NCBI RefSeq assembly: GCF_000378485.1
Contig: NZ_KB899970.1
Span: 186,001-250,000, forward strand
DNA: 64,000 nt
Origin: Flavobacterium rivuli WB 3.3-2 = DSM 21788
Lineage (GTDB): Bacteria; Bacteroidota; Bacteroidia; Flavobacteriales; Flavobacteriaceae
Reading direction: 5' to 3'
The notes beneath the pieces were generated by a model. It did no database searches. It had not been told where the DNA came from and worked only from the letters and a program-made list of their open reading frames with translations. Below are positions 7,308 through 16,684 of the stretch, in pieces. How positions within the stretch are numbered: position 1 is the first letter of the stretch; every line of letters begins with the position of its first letter. The position numbers were made by a program, and so were the translations under genes.

Positions 7308-10300
7308 ATGAAAAACAGGTTACTTTTATTTGTATTGCTATTTTCTTTGCTTTCATACGGTCAGCAGGGCGGGCAAATAGTATTAAACTGGGTAGACAAT
7401 GTGCCTTTACATATTGTTGATAAGCCTATATCCCTGCCTCAGTTCGAGAATGAATATATGAACTTTGACCCGGTGGCAAAGCAGCTCTCTTTTTATTATA
7501 CTTTTGAGACCCCCGGGATAGTAAATCCGGCTTCACTACGCGTTACAAATGTTGTTTACGAGGGTATTACCCAGTCGCAACTTGGGGGGCTTACCATTAG
7601 TAATATACCGGCATCCATAAATGCAGTGTTAGAGGCTTCTCAGGGCCGCGACCAGTGGTATGCCGGCTTAAAGCTTTCTCCTATTGTTAAAGAAGGGTCT
7701 GGTTTTAAAAGGGTAAAATCATTTAGTTATAGTTATGCCCTTGGTGGTTCAGCTTCAAGATCTACCGCCGCAGTAACGGCTATAACAAGCTCAGTTCTCG
7801 CCACGGGAGAGTGGTCGCGATTTTATGTTGAAAAATCGGGTATATACAAATTATCGAAATCTTTTTTACAGCAAATAGGGGTAGATGTTAATGCCGACCC
7901 GCGTACTATAAAAATATATGGCAATGGCGGGCGTATGGCGCCTTTGCTTAATGCTACATATTATCCCGATGACCTTGCCGAAAATGCCATAAAATTTTTG
8001 GGCGAAGAGGACGGCAGGTTTGATAGTGGCGATTACATACTGTTTTATGCTGAAGGCGTAGATAACTGGAATACAGATAGTGATACAAATAATAACCTTT
8101 TTGCCGACAGGTCCTATTATTATGTTACCAGTAAAGGTACTAACGGTAAGAGAATTCAGGAAATGGCACAGCCTTCCGGTAATGCTGTTACGCAAACATC
8201 TGTTTTTGATGAATACCAGTACCATGAGCAGGATCTTATTAACATTGCAAGGCTGGGGCGTAAATGGCATGGCGAAGCTTTTAATGTAGACAGCGAACAA
8301 AAATTTGAATTTGATGTTCCTGATATTGCTAATGAACCTGTTACTGTAACGGTAGGTGCTGCGGCAAGCTCTGTTTCGGCATCATCTATGGTGGTTACAG
8401 CAAATGATGCACCTGTAAGCACTCTGAATTTTAGGTCGCTGCCTGATAATGTTTCGGCAACAGAGGATATAAAAAGTGGCACGATATCCGCGCCAGCTAA
8501 CGGAAAAATTACTGTAAAACTTACCTACAACAATGCCGGGGTACCATCTGCAAATGCATGGCTGGATTATGTTATAATACAGGCTAAACGAAATTTAGAT
8601 GGTAATGGCAGGCAATTCAGGTTTCGTTACAATACTGCAGCAAATAACATAGGTACTATACAGTATAATTTTACCAATGCTGCGGGTATAGAAGAGGTTT
8701 GGGATATTACAGACATTTATAATGCTGCCAAAATTACAAATACAGCCGGTGCGCAATTTTCTTTTAAGGCATCTCAGGGCGAAGTAAGGCAGTATATAAG
8801 TGTAGTGTCTTCAGATTATTATGCTCCGCTTAAGGAGTCTAATACCCGTATGGCCAATCAAAATCTTAAGGGCACAATATTTAGGAACAGTACCGGGCAG
8901 TTTCAGGATATAGATTATATAATTGTTACGCCTGCAAGCCTTAATGCATCTGCCGAAATACTTGCAAACCACCACCGCACAACATCGGGGCTTAATGTTA
9001 AGGTTGTAAACCTCGAGAATATTTACCAGGAGTTCTCGTCGGGCAAGCAGGATATAGCGGCAATCCGTAATTTTATTAAGTACGTATATAATAATGCGTC
9101 AGACGATTCAAAGAAGGTAAAGTATGTTAACCTTTTTGGCGATGCATCTTTTGATTATAAAAACCGCATTCGCAATAATTCTAATATTGTGCCTACGTTT
9201 CATGGTTTTGCCCATAGTGCAAGCGATAATAATTATAGTGTTGTAAATACATTTGTAACCGACGATTTTTTCGGACTTATGGATCCCAATGAAGGCCAGT
9301 TACTGTTAAGTGGCGATGGCAATGTAATTGTAGCCGAAAGAGTAGATGTTGCTACGGGGCGCATGCTTGTAAATAACAGGGTACAGGCAGACCAGATGGT
9401 TAACAAGGTTTTAGAGTATGAAAGCACTGAGGCGTATGGAAGGTGGCGGTGTGAATATATAGCTACGGTAGATGACCTTGATGGTGCCGGCTCTACAGGT
9501 TTTGTAAACAACATGGAGCAGGTTGTAAACAACCTTAAAAGTGCGAGGCCTTATGTAAATGTCAGGAAAATTTATGAAGATGCTTATGTGCAGCAATCAT
9601 CTGCGGGGGGGCAGCGATATCCTGAAGCTACAGAGCAGTTAATAAGGTCTATTAACTACGGTGCCCTTGCCGTGATTTATTTAGGGCATGGTGGCGAAAG
9701 CGGTCTTGCAAGCGAACAATTATTTAAAACCAGCGATGCTCAAAACCTTACTAACCGGTATAAATACCCTTTGTTTATTACAGCAACGTGCGAGCTTACA
9801 AAATTTGATAATCCGTTTGTAGAAACTGCCGGCGAGCACATTTACTGGAATCCTGCCGGAGGTGGTATTGCCATGATAACAACAACAAGGGCACTTTTTA
9901 TTAGTGATGCTAATGTATTTAACCCCCGTATTACAGAAAGGCTGTATGCTTACGGTTTGCCGGAATATCCTACTATGGCAGAGGCTATGCGGTTAACTAA
10001 AAATACAATGAACCCAACGGTGCGCATGATATGTTTTATAGGTGACCCGGCACTTAAAATGGCTATCCCTAAACCTAATATTGTGCTGACTACTATCAAT
10101 GATGTGCCCATAGCGCAATCTACAGATGTGTTGCAGGCATTGGGCCGCGTAAAGCTGGGTGGTAATGTAACCGATGCTAATGGTACCATGCTTACTAATT
10201 TTAATGGCGAACTTGAGGTTACGGTTTTTGATAAAGATATTGCACGTGCAACTCTTAATAATGATAATATGACTGAGCTTTCGGACCCTAGCAATCCTCG

Positions 10301-11198
10301 AAGCCCATTAATACCTATTATAAGGCGTTTTAATACCCTTGGCGAAACCATTTTCAGGGGTAATGCATCGGTAACTAACGGCAGGTTTGAGTTTAGTTTT
10401 GTAGTGCCAAGAGATATCAGGATTCCGGTTGCAGAGGGGCGTGTAAGCTTTTATTCTAAAAAAAATAATGCCCTCGAAGACCATATTGGCTATAACAGCG
10501 TTATAAAAATAGGTGGCGTAAATACAAGTGCTGCCGAAGATAACCTGGCACCCACCGTAAAACTGTATATGAATACAGAAACTTTTATAAGTGGCGGTAT
10601 AACAAATGCGAGCCCTATATTGCTCGCTTACCTGGAAGATGCTAATGGTATTAATACTGCCAGCGGTATAGGGCACGATATTATGGGAATACTGGATGGC
10701 GACGATACCAACCAGTTCCTTATGAACGATTATTACGAAAGTGATGTTAATGATTACAGCCACGGTACGGTACGTTTTCCGTTTGCCAATCTTTCTAAAG
10801 GTTTGCATACGTTAACTTTCAGGGCGTGGGATGTTTACAATAACCTTGTTACTGCCGAGATTCAGTTTGTGGTAGCAGGAGATGATGAGCTTACGCTGGA
10901 GAAGGTGCTTAATTACCCTAACCCGTTTGTAAGTTACACCGAGTTTTGGTTTAGCCATAACAGGCCTTTTGAGCCGCTCGATGTGCAGGTGCAGGTGTTT
11001 ACGGTTACCGGTAAAATTGTGAAGACAATTAACCAGACGGTAACTACAGATGGCTTTTTAAGCCGTGAGTTAAAGTGGGATGGGCGCGACGATTTTGGCG
11101 ACAAAATAGGTAAGGGTGTCTATATCTATAAGCTTACCGTAAGGTCTGTTACCAGTAATAAAAAAGCAGAAAAGTACGAAAAACTTGTTTTGCTGTAA
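7308..11198 (+). CDS. porU: T9SS C-terminal signal peptidase PorU
   Basis: PorU is the gingipain-like (C25) cysteine protease of the cell-surface attachment complex. It removes the conserved C-terminal domain of type IX cargo and anchors cargo to the surface. The start at 7308 gives 1296 residues with signal peptide MKNRLLLFVLLFSLLSYGQQ; the upstream TTATG-rich extension is not plausible. The catalytic pair is His794 in YLGHGGESG and Cys828 in ITATCELTKF. The C-terminus (GKIVKTI..., LKWDGRDDFGDKIGKGVYIYKL) is a T9SS-type sorting domain that PorU itself retains. It is divergent from gldJ and followed by porV. Confidence 0.95.
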   Translation: MKNRLLLFVLLFSLLSYGQQGGQIVLNWVDNVPLHIVDKPISLPQFENEYMNFDPVAKQLSFYYTFETPGIVNPASLRVTNVVYEGITQSQLGGLTISNIPASINAVLEASQGRDQWYAGLKLSPIVKEGSGFKRVKSFSYSYALGGSASRSTAAVTAITSSVLATGEWSRFYVEKSGIYKLSKSFLQQIGVDVNADPRTIKIYGNGGRMAPLLNATYYPDDLAENAIKFLGEEDGRFDSGDYILFYAEGVDNWNTDSDTNNNLFADRSYYYVTSKGTNGKRIQEMAQPSGNAVTQTSVFDEYQYHEQDLINIARLGRKWHGEAFNVDSEQKFEFDVPDIANEPVTVTVGAAASSVSASSMVVTANDAPVSTLNFRSLPDNVSATEDIKSGTISAPANGKITVKLTYNNAGVPSANAWLDYVIIQAKRNLDGNGRQFRFRYNTAANNIGTIQYNFTNAAGIEEVWDITDIYNAAKITNTAGAQFSFKASQGEVRQYISVVSSDYYAPLKESNTRMANQNLKGTIFRNSTGQFQDIDYIIVTPASLNASAEILANHHRTTSGLNVKVVNLENIYQEFSSGKQDIAAIRNFIKYVYNNASDDSKKVKYVNLFGDASFDYKNRIRNNSNIVPTFHGFAHSASDNNYSVVNTFVTDDFFGLMDPNEGQLLLSGDGNVIVAERVDVATGRMLVNNRVQADQMVNKVLEYESTEAYGRWRCEYIATVDDLDGAGSTGFVNNMEQVVNNLKSARPYVNVRKIYEDAYVQQSSAGGQRYPEATEQLIRSINYGALAVIYLGHGGESGLASEQLFKTSDAQNLTNRYKYPLFITATCELTKFDNPFVETAGEHIYWNPAGGGIAMITTTRALFISDANVFNPRITERLYAYGLPEYPTMAEAMRLTKNTMNPTVRMICFIGDPALKMAIPKPNIVLTTINDVPIAQSTDVLQALGRVKLGGNVTDANGTMLTNFNGELEVTVFDKDIARATLNNDNMTELSDPSNPRSPLIPIIRRFNTLGETIFRGNASVTNGRFEFSFVVPRDIRIPVAEGRVSFYSKKNNALEDHIGYNSVIKIGGVNTSAAEDNLAPTVKLYMNTETFISGGITNASPILLAYLEDANGINTASGIGHDIMGILDGDDTNQFLMNDYYESDVNDYSHGTVRFPFANLSKGLHTLTFRAWDVYNNLVTAEIQFVVAGDDELTLEKVLNYPNPFVSYTEFWFSHNRPFEPLDVQVQVFTVTGKIVKTINQTVTTDGFLSRELKWDGRDDFGDKIGKGVYIYKLTVRSVTSNKKAEKYEKLVLL

Positions 11199-11213
11199 AA
11201 AACAGTATATTTG
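11185..11213 (+). promoter_or_regulatory. Promoter of porV inside the porU 3' end
   Basis: TTG at 11185-11187 and a perfect TAnnTTTG (TATATTTG, 11206-11213) are separated by 18 bases, the spacing expected of a Bacteroidota promoter. The -33 box lies in the last codons of porU, so porV-cdd can be transcribed apart from porU. Confidence 0.6.
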
Positions 11214-11237
11214 TGTCCCTTAAAATTACGATAGATA

Positions 11238-12461
11238 ATGAAGAAAATACTTTTATTTGGCCTGTGTGTTTTAGGAATTCAGGCGGCAAAAGCCCAGAAT
11301 GAAAACCGTGTAATTACCACAGGTGTACCGTTTTTGCTTATTGCAGCCGATGCAAGGGCAGGTGGTATGGCAGACCAGGGTGTGGCTACTTCAGCCGACG
11401 TTTTTTCGCAGCAATGGAATCCTGCAAAATACGCCTTTTCACTTCGTGAGCAGGGCCTTTCGGCAAGTTATACGCCTTATTTAACCAGTATTGCGAATGA
11501 TATTTCGCTTGGCCAGGTAACTTATTTTAATAAAATAAACGAGAGGAGTGCCTTTGGTGGTAGCCTTCGTTACTTTAGCCTTGGCGATGTAGAGCTAAGG
11601 CAAACAGGAGATTTAGATGAGCAGGTAATTACAAGAAGCCCTAATGAGCTTGCGGTAGACCTTTCATACTCACTAAAGCTTGATGACCGTTTCTCTATGT
11701 CGGTTGCAGGGCGCTTTATCAGCTCTAACTTAAAAATTGCCGAGGCAGTTGCCGGTAGTAGTGCCGATGCTAATGCTGCAATATCGTATGCTTTTGATAT
11801 ATCCGGTTTTTACCAGAGTGAAGAAGTGGCTTATGATGATTTTGATGGTCGTTGGAGGGCTGGTTTCAATTTCCAGAACCTGGGTCCGAAAATCAGTTAT
11901 GATGATGATCCAAATCTGAGTTCTAACTTTCTGCCGTCTAATATGAGGCTTGGTGGTGGTTTCGATTTTATTTTTGACGAGTATAACACCATTGGTGTAA
12001 ACGTAGAGGTTTCTAAACTTTTAGTGCCAACACCTTTTGCTGTTGTACAGGCAGTAGATGCTGATGGCGATGGCGAGATAAGCAGTGCAGAACAAATGCT
12101 GGCCACTACTGCAAATGCAGAGAACAGGCAAAAATATAATGATATTAACTGGGTATCGGGTATTTTTAAATCGTTTGGCGATGCTCCGGGAGGTTTAAAA
12201 GAAGAGCTTCAGGAGGTTACTTACTCTCTTGGTGCAGAATATACCTATAATAAAGCTTTTGCTTTCCGTTTAGGTTATTTTAACGAGAACCAGTTAAAAG
12301 GTGCACGTAAATTCTTCTCAATGGGTGCCGGTTTTAAATATTCGGTAATAAATGTAGATGTGTCTTACTTATTCTCCGCTTCTAAAGTAAGGAACCCGTT
12401 AGAAAACACATTGCGTTTTTCACTTACCTTTAACTTCGGAGACGAATACGACGAATATTAG
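11238..12461 (+). CDS. porV: T9SS outer-membrane protein PorV (LptO)
   Basis: PorV is a FadL-like 14-strand outer-membrane beta-barrel that shuttles cargo from the Sov translocon to the PorU attachment complex. The 407-residue protein has signal peptide MKKILLFGLCVLGIQAAKAQ, the family opening ITTGVPFLLIAADARAGGMADQG, and alternating barrel strands ending in an aromatic-rich FSLTFNFGDEYDEY. It sits 39 bases after porU, has its own promoter and is 3 bases from cdd. This order is the same as remembered for F. johnsoniae. Confidence 0.95.
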   Translation: MKKILLFGLCVLGIQAAKAQNENRVITTGVPFLLIAADARAGGMADQGVATSADVFSQQWNPAKYAFSLREQGLSASYTPYLTSIANDISLGQVTYFNKINERSAFGGSLRYFSLGDVELRQTGDLDEQVITRSPNELAVDLSYSLKLDDRFSMSVAGRFISSNLKIAEAVAGSSADANAAISYAFDISGFYQSEEVAYDDFDGRWRAGFNFQNLGPKISYDDDPNLSSNFLPSNMRLGGGFDFIFDEYNTIGVNVEVSKLLVPTPFAVVQAVDADGDGEISSAEQMLATTANAENRQKYNDINWVSGIFKSFGDAPGGLKEELQEVTYSLGAEYTYNKAFAFRLGYFNENQLKGARKFFSMGAGFKYSVINVDVSYLFSASKVRNPLENTLRFSLTFNFGDEYDEY

Positions 12462-12464
12462 TAG

Positions 12465-12947
12465 ATGGAAAACATCACGATAACTTCTACTTTTACTGTT
12501 TATCCATCCGTGGCAGATTTGCCGGCAGATGTAAAGGGTTTAATGGAGCAGGCAGTTGCTGTGCGTAAAAATGCGTATGCGCCTTACTCTAAATTTCACG
12601 TTGGTGCGGCAATACTGCTTAGCAACGGCGAAGTGGCATTAGGCTCTAACCAGGAAAATGCGGCGTACCCATCCGGCCTTTGTGCAGAGAGGGTAGCTAT
12701 ATTTCATGCAGGTGCAATATATCCTGATGCTCAAATTATCAGGATGGCTATCACGGCGGCATCTTCGCAAAGAGAGGTAAATGCGCCTATACCACCCTGT
12801 GGTGCCTGCAGGCAGTCTATTGCAGAGTATGAGCTTAAACAGGATATTCCCATCGAGATTTGGTTTATGGGAGAAACAGGAGAAGTTTACCGTTCAGAAT
12901 CATTAAAAAATTTACTGCCAATGGTTTTTGGAGGTAAAGATTTATAA
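12465..12947 (+). CDS. cdd: Cytidine deaminase
   Basis: It hydrolyses cytidine/deoxycytidine to uridine in pyrimidine salvage. The 160-residue enzyme has the zinc site CAERVAIF (Cys73, catalytic Glu75) and PCGACRQ (Cys112, Cys115), plus the substrate motif GSNQENAAYPSGL. It starts 3 bases after porV, so the two are cotranscribed although their functions are unrelated. A terminator follows. Confidence 0.96.
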   Translation: MENITITSTFTVYPSVADLPADVKGLMEQAVAVRKNAYAPYSKFHVGAAILLSNGEVALGSNQENAAYPSGLCAERVAIFHAGAIYPDAQIIRMAITAASSQREVNAPIPPCGACRQSIAEYELKQDIPIEIWFMGETGEVYRSESLKNLLPMVFGGKDL

Positions 12948-12957
12948 TAAAACCACA

Positions 12958-12990
12958 GTAAAGAGGCTATTATGGCCTCTTTGCTTTTTT
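12958..12990 (+). terminator. Terminator of porV-cdd
   Basis: AAAGAGGC pairs with GCCTCTTT around a short loop and is followed by a T-rich tract, about 12 bases after the cdd stop. Confidence 0.8.
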
Positions 12991-13060
12991 ATAACCATTT
13001 CGTAATTTTAAAAAAATGAAAATACTTGCCCTAAATTTTTTAGTTATTAAAGGGAAATAG

Positions 13061-13068
13061 TATTTTTG
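13061..13068 (+). promoter_or_regulatory. -7 element (TATTTTTG) of pdhA
   Basis: An exact TAnnTTTG match lies 82 bases before the pdhA start. No strong -33 is visible. It is the only candidate promoter between the cdd terminator and pdhA. Confidence 0.45.
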
Positions 13069-13150
13069 CATTTCGCAAATTAGTGTGAGCAAACTTTTTG
13101 CGTATCTCTTTTACAATTTTTAAATATCAAGAGCAACATTATAGTAAGCA

Positions 13151-14149
13151 ATGAAAGAAATAACAAAAGAAGTATACCTGAAGTGGTATGAAGATATGTC
13201 GTTTTGGAGAAAGTTTGAAGACAAACTGGCGGCTTTGTACATTCAGCAAAAAGTTAGGGGTTTCCTACACTTATATAATGGTCAGGAGGCAGTGCTTGCC
13301 GGAGCATTACACGCTATGGACCTGTCTAAAGATAAAATGATTACTGCATACCGTAACCACCCGCAGCCTATAGGTATGGGTGTAGATCCCCGCCGTGTTA
13401 TGGCAGAGCTTCTTGGTAAGGCTACCGGTACTTCTAAAGGTCTTGGTGGTTCTATGCATATCTTCTCTAAAGAAAAAGGTTTTTATGGTGGCCACGGTAT
13501 CGTGGGTGGGCAAATTCCACTTGGTGCCGGACTTGCATTTGCCGATAAATATTTTGAAACAGGTGGAGTAACCCTTACCTATTTTGGTGATGGTGCTGCA
13601 CGCCAGGGATCGCTTCATGAAGCATTTAACATGGCTATGCTATGGAAACTTCCTGTAGTGTTTATTGTAGAGAACAATGGTTATGCAATGGGTACATCTG
13701 TAGAGCGTACTGCTAACCATACCGATATATGGAAACTGGGCTTAGGGTATGAAATGCCATGTGGCCCTGTAGACGGAATGAACCCGGTTAAAGTTGCCGA
13801 AGCCATGAACGAGGCTATAGAAAGAGCACGCAGGGGCGACGGGCCAACTTTCCTTGAAATGAAAACGTACCGTTACCGTGGCCACTCTATGAGTGATGCC
13901 CAACATTACCGTACTAAAGACGAGGTGGAAGAATACCGTAAAATTGACCCAATCCTTCAGGTTCTTGAAGTTATTAAAGATAACAAATATGCAACAGACG
14001 AAGAGATTGAAGCTATAGACGGCAGGGTTAAAGACCTTGTTGCTGAGTGTGAGCAATTTGCTGAAGAGTCTCCATACCCGGATCTTAGCGTTATGTATGA
14101 CGTTGTTTACGATCAGGAAAATTATCCATTTTTACCACATAAATTATAA
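13151..14149 (+). CDS. pdhA: Pyruvate dehydrogenase E1 component, alpha subunit
   Basis: It is the thiamine-diphosphate subunit that decarboxylates pyruvate and hands the acetyl group to the lipoyl arm of E2. The 332-residue protein has the TPP/Mg motif from GDGAARQG (146-153) to VENNGYAMGTS (173-183) and the phosphorylation-loop-like YRYRGHSMSD stretch. The E2 gene follows after 8 bases. No E1-beta gene is present here, so pdhB must lie elsewhere, as is usual in flavobacteria. Confidence 0.96.
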   Translation: MKEITKEVYLKWYEDMSFWRKFEDKLAALYIQQKVRGFLHLYNGQEAVLAGALHAMDLSKDKMITAYRNHPQPIGMGVDPRRVMAELLGKATGTSKGLGGSMHIFSKEKGFYGGHGIVGGQIPLGAGLAFADKYFETGGVTLTYFGDGAARQGSLHEAFNMAMLWKLPVVFIVENNGYAMGTSVERTANHTDIWKLGLGYEMPCGPVDGMNPVKVAEAMNEAIERARRGDGPTFLEMKTYRYRGHSMSDAQHYRTKDEVEEYRKIDPILQVLEVIKDNKYATDEEIEAIDGRVKDLVAECEQFAEESPYPDLSVMYDVVYDQENYPFLPHKL

Positions 14150-14157
14150 TATACACC

Positions 14158-15873
14158 ATGGCAAAAATTATTACCATGCCGCGCCTTAGCGATACCATGA
14201 CCGAGGGTACTGTGGCTACGTGGCTTAAAAAAGTGGGCGATGTTATTAAAGAAGGAGATATCCTTGCTGAAATAGAAACAGATAAAGCTACTATGGAGTT
14301 TGAGGCATTTGATGCCGGAACTTTATTATATATAGGGATTAACGAGGGCGATACTGCCCCGGTTGATTCGGTTTTAGCGATCATTGGTAAAGAAGGCGAA
14401 GATTATAAGTCGCTTCTTGAAGGTGGTGCCGGTGCAAAAACAGAGGAAGCTCCAAAAGAAGAACCTAAAGCTGAAAGTAAACCTGACGCTAAGGAAGAAA
14501 AAACAGAAGCTAAACCTGCTGAAGAAAAAACGGAAGATAAAAAAGCTGCTTCATCTAAATTGCCGGAGGGTGTTGTGGTTGTAACCATGCCACGCCTAAG
14601 CGATACCATGACCGATGGTACTGTAGCAACATGGCTTAAAAAAGTGGGCGATACTGTTAAAGAAGGTGATATTCTTGCCGAGATTGAAACAGATAAAGCT
14701 ACTATGGAGTTTGAATCATTTAACGCAGGTACGCTTTTAGCTATTGGTGTTAAAGAAGGTGAAACTGCTCCTGTAGACAGCCTGCTTGCTATTATAGGCC
14801 CTGCTGGAACAGATGTATCTGGTATTGACGCAACTACCGGTAAAGGTGGTGCTGCCCCTGCTACCGAAAGCAAAAGCGAAGATAAGCCTGCTGCTGATAA
14901 ACCGGCAGAAGATAAAAAAGAAGAAACTAAAGAAGCGACTAAAGCTGAAGAGGCTGCTCCTGCCACCGATGGTGGAAGGGTATTCGTTTCTCCGCTTGCA
15001 CGTAAAATAGCCCAGGATAAAGGTGTTAACCTTACCCAAGTAAAAGGTACGGGCGAAAATGGCCGTATTGTTAAAAAAGATATCGAAGAGTTTAAACCGG
15101 CTGCTGCTGCACCGGCACAACAGGCTCCGGCCGCTGCTGCCCCTGCTAAAGAAGCTGCTGCTGCAAAACCTGCATACGTTCCGTCTGGAGAGGTTGCTAC
15201 AGAAGAAGTTAAAAACAACCAGATGCGTAAAGTTATTGCACGCCGCCTTGCGGAGTCTAAATTTACCGCTCCGGAATACAGCCTTACTATAGAGCTTGAT
15301 ATGGATAGCGCTATTGCAAGCCGCAATGTAATTAATGCTGTGCCGGATACTAAGGTATCTTTTAACGACATGGTGGTTAAAGCATGTGCTATGGCTCTTC
15401 GCAAACACCCACAGGTTAATACCCAGTGGAAAGAAGATGTTACTATTTACAACAAACACATAAGTATAGGTGTAGCTGTAGCTGTAGAGGATGGCCTTCT
15501 TGTACCGGTACTTAAATTTACCGATAACATGAGCCTTACTCAAATAGGTGCATCTGTACGTGACCTTGCCGGTAAAGCTAAAAACAAAAAACTGTCTCCG
15601 GCCGAAATGGAAGGTAGTACATTTACTGTTTCTAACCTTGGTATGTTTGGTATCAGCGAGTTTACATCGATCATCAACCAGCCTAACTCGGCTATCCTTT
15701 CAGTAGGGGCTATAGTTCAGCAGCCGGTTGTTAAGAACGGACAGATAGTTGTAGGCAACGTTATGAAAGTAACACTTACCTGCGATCACCGTACTATAGA
15801 TGGCGCTACAGGGGCACAGTTCCTGCAAACGCTTAAACAGTTTATAGAAAACCCGGTTACTATGCTGGCATAA
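14158..15873 (+). CDS. pdhC: Pyruvate dehydrogenase E2, dihydrolipoamide acetyltransferase with two lipoyl domains
   Basis: E2 moves the acetyl group to CoA and forms the core of the complex. The 571 residues read as lipoyl domain 1 (lipoyl Lys43 in ETDKATMEFE), an Ala/Lys/Glu linker, lipoyl domain 2 (Lys180, same motif), a second linker, the E1/E3-binding domain (about 275-312, FVSPLARKIAQ), an Ala/Pro linker and the catalytic domain with CDHRTIDGA (His544). The two lipoyl domains are nearly identical in protein and very similar in DNA, a recent internal duplication. A 333-residue antisense ORF over the linkers is a composition artefact. Confidence 0.96.
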   Translation: MAKIITMPRLSDTMTEGTVATWLKKVGDVIKEGDILAEIETDKATMEFEAFDAGTLLYIGINEGDTAPVDSVLAIIGKEGEDYKSLLEGGAGAKTEEAPKEEPKAESKPDAKEEKTEAKPAEEKTEDKKAASSKLPEGVVVVTMPRLSDTMTDGTVATWLKKVGDTVKEGDILAEIETDKATMEFESFNAGTLLAIGVKEGETAPVDSLLAIIGPAGTDVSGIDATTGKGGAAPATESKSEDKPAADKPAEDKKEETKEATKAEEAAPATDGGRVFVSPLARKIAQDKGVNLTQVKGTGENGRIVKKDIEEFKPAAAAPAQQAPAAAAPAKEAAAAKPAYVPSGEVATEEVKNNQMRKVIARRLAESKFTAPEYSLTIELDMDSAIASRNVINAVPDTKVSFNDMVVKACAMALRKHPQVNTQWKEDVTIYNKHISIGVAVAVEDGLLVPVLKFTDNMSLTQIGASVRDLAGKAKNKKLSPAEMEGSTFTVSNLGMFGISEFTSIINQPNSAILSVGAIVQQPVVKNGQIVVGNVMKVTLTCDHRTIDGATGAQFLQTLKQFIENPVTMLA

Positions 15874-15895
15874 GCCACACGGTTAACAATTTATA

Positions 15896-15934
15896 AAAAT
15901 ACCCGTCCTGAGTAAAATCAGGACGGGTATTTTG
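15896..15934 (+). terminator. Terminator of pdhA-pdhC
   Basis: AATACCCGTCCTG and CAGGACGGGTATT form a 13-base stem with an 8-base loop, followed by TTGTTTTTG. Confidence 0.88.
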
Positions 15935-16054
15935 TTTTTGGACTAAGCCCTGCCACTATTAAGGATACGGACTGTGTTTTTTAACTAATGATAAAATAGT
16001 CTTGTAATGCGGAACAGTTTTTGTTGAATCTTAATCACTAATGAAAGGGATAGA

Positions 16055-16681
16055 ATGAACCTGTTTAATGATACCGACTTATTTACCAGCGGCCTTCCGA
16101 ATAAAAAGATATTCGACCTGCCGGATACCGACCTCATTCTTTATGAAGGATTTTTTACTAAAGAAGAATCTGATTATTATTACGATATCCTGCTGCATCA
16201 AACAAAATGGAATGAAGCAGATTTGACCGTATATGACAAGACACACGTTATTCCGCGAATGGTATCGTGGTATGAAGACAAGGCCAATCCCGGCGCTAAG
16301 CAGGATGGTCAGGAATGGACGCCCGATCTTTTGGCTATTAAATCAAAAGTTGAGATAGAAACAAGGCTACGTTTCAACGGTGTACTTCTTAATTTGTACC
16401 GCAATGGTAAAGATGGTGTAGGCTGGCATAGCGACCGCACAGAGAATTTTGGTCCTGACCAGATTATTGCATCGGTAAGCTTCGGCGAAACGCGGCCCTT
16501 CAGGCTTCGGCATAAAACGAGAAAAGATGTGCCAACGGTTGAAATTCCGCTTACGCATGGCACGCTTTTGCTTATGGCAGGCACCACACAAACGCATTGG
16601 GAGCACCATATTCCTAAAACAGCTAAGGATATATTGCCCAGAATAAATCTTACCTTTAGGCAGGTTAAAAGAAAATTATAA
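16055..16681 (+). CDS. AlkB-like 2OG-Fe(II) dioxygenase, copy 1
   Basis: A 208-residue member of the AlkB family, which removes alkyl groups from damaged bases by iron/2-oxoglutarate-dependent hydroxylation. The iron ligands are His125 and Asp127 (GWHSD) and a distal histidine in HWEHHIPK (about His184). The 2-oxoglutarate arginine sits in PRINLTFR. The arrangement resembles eukaryotic ALKBH2/3 more than E. coli AlkB. A second, diverged copy follows 3 bases later, so both are one transcript. The substrate of each copy is not known. Confidence 0.9.
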   Translation: MNLFNDTDLFTSGLPNKKIFDLPDTDLILYEGFFTKEESDYYYDILLHQTKWNEADLTVYDKTHVIPRMVSWYEDKANPGAKQDGQEWTPDLLAIKSKVEIETRLRFNGVLLNLYRNGKDGVGWHSDRTENFGPDQIIASVSFGETRPFRLRHKTRKDVPTVEIPLTHGTLLLMAGTTQTHWEHHIPKTAKDILPRINLTFRQVKRKL

Positions 16682-16684
16682 TAA

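Noticed and set aside
14403..15404. Long antisense ORF (333 codons) across the pdhC linkers
   Set aside because: It mirrors the Ala/Lys/Glu-rich linkers as Ser/Ala/Leu low-complexity text, has no domain and lies wholly on the opposite strand of an intact gene.
13151..15873. Missing pdhB as evidence of a deletion
   Set aside because: Separate location of pdhB is usual in flavobacteria, and the pdhA-pdhC junction is tight and undisturbed.
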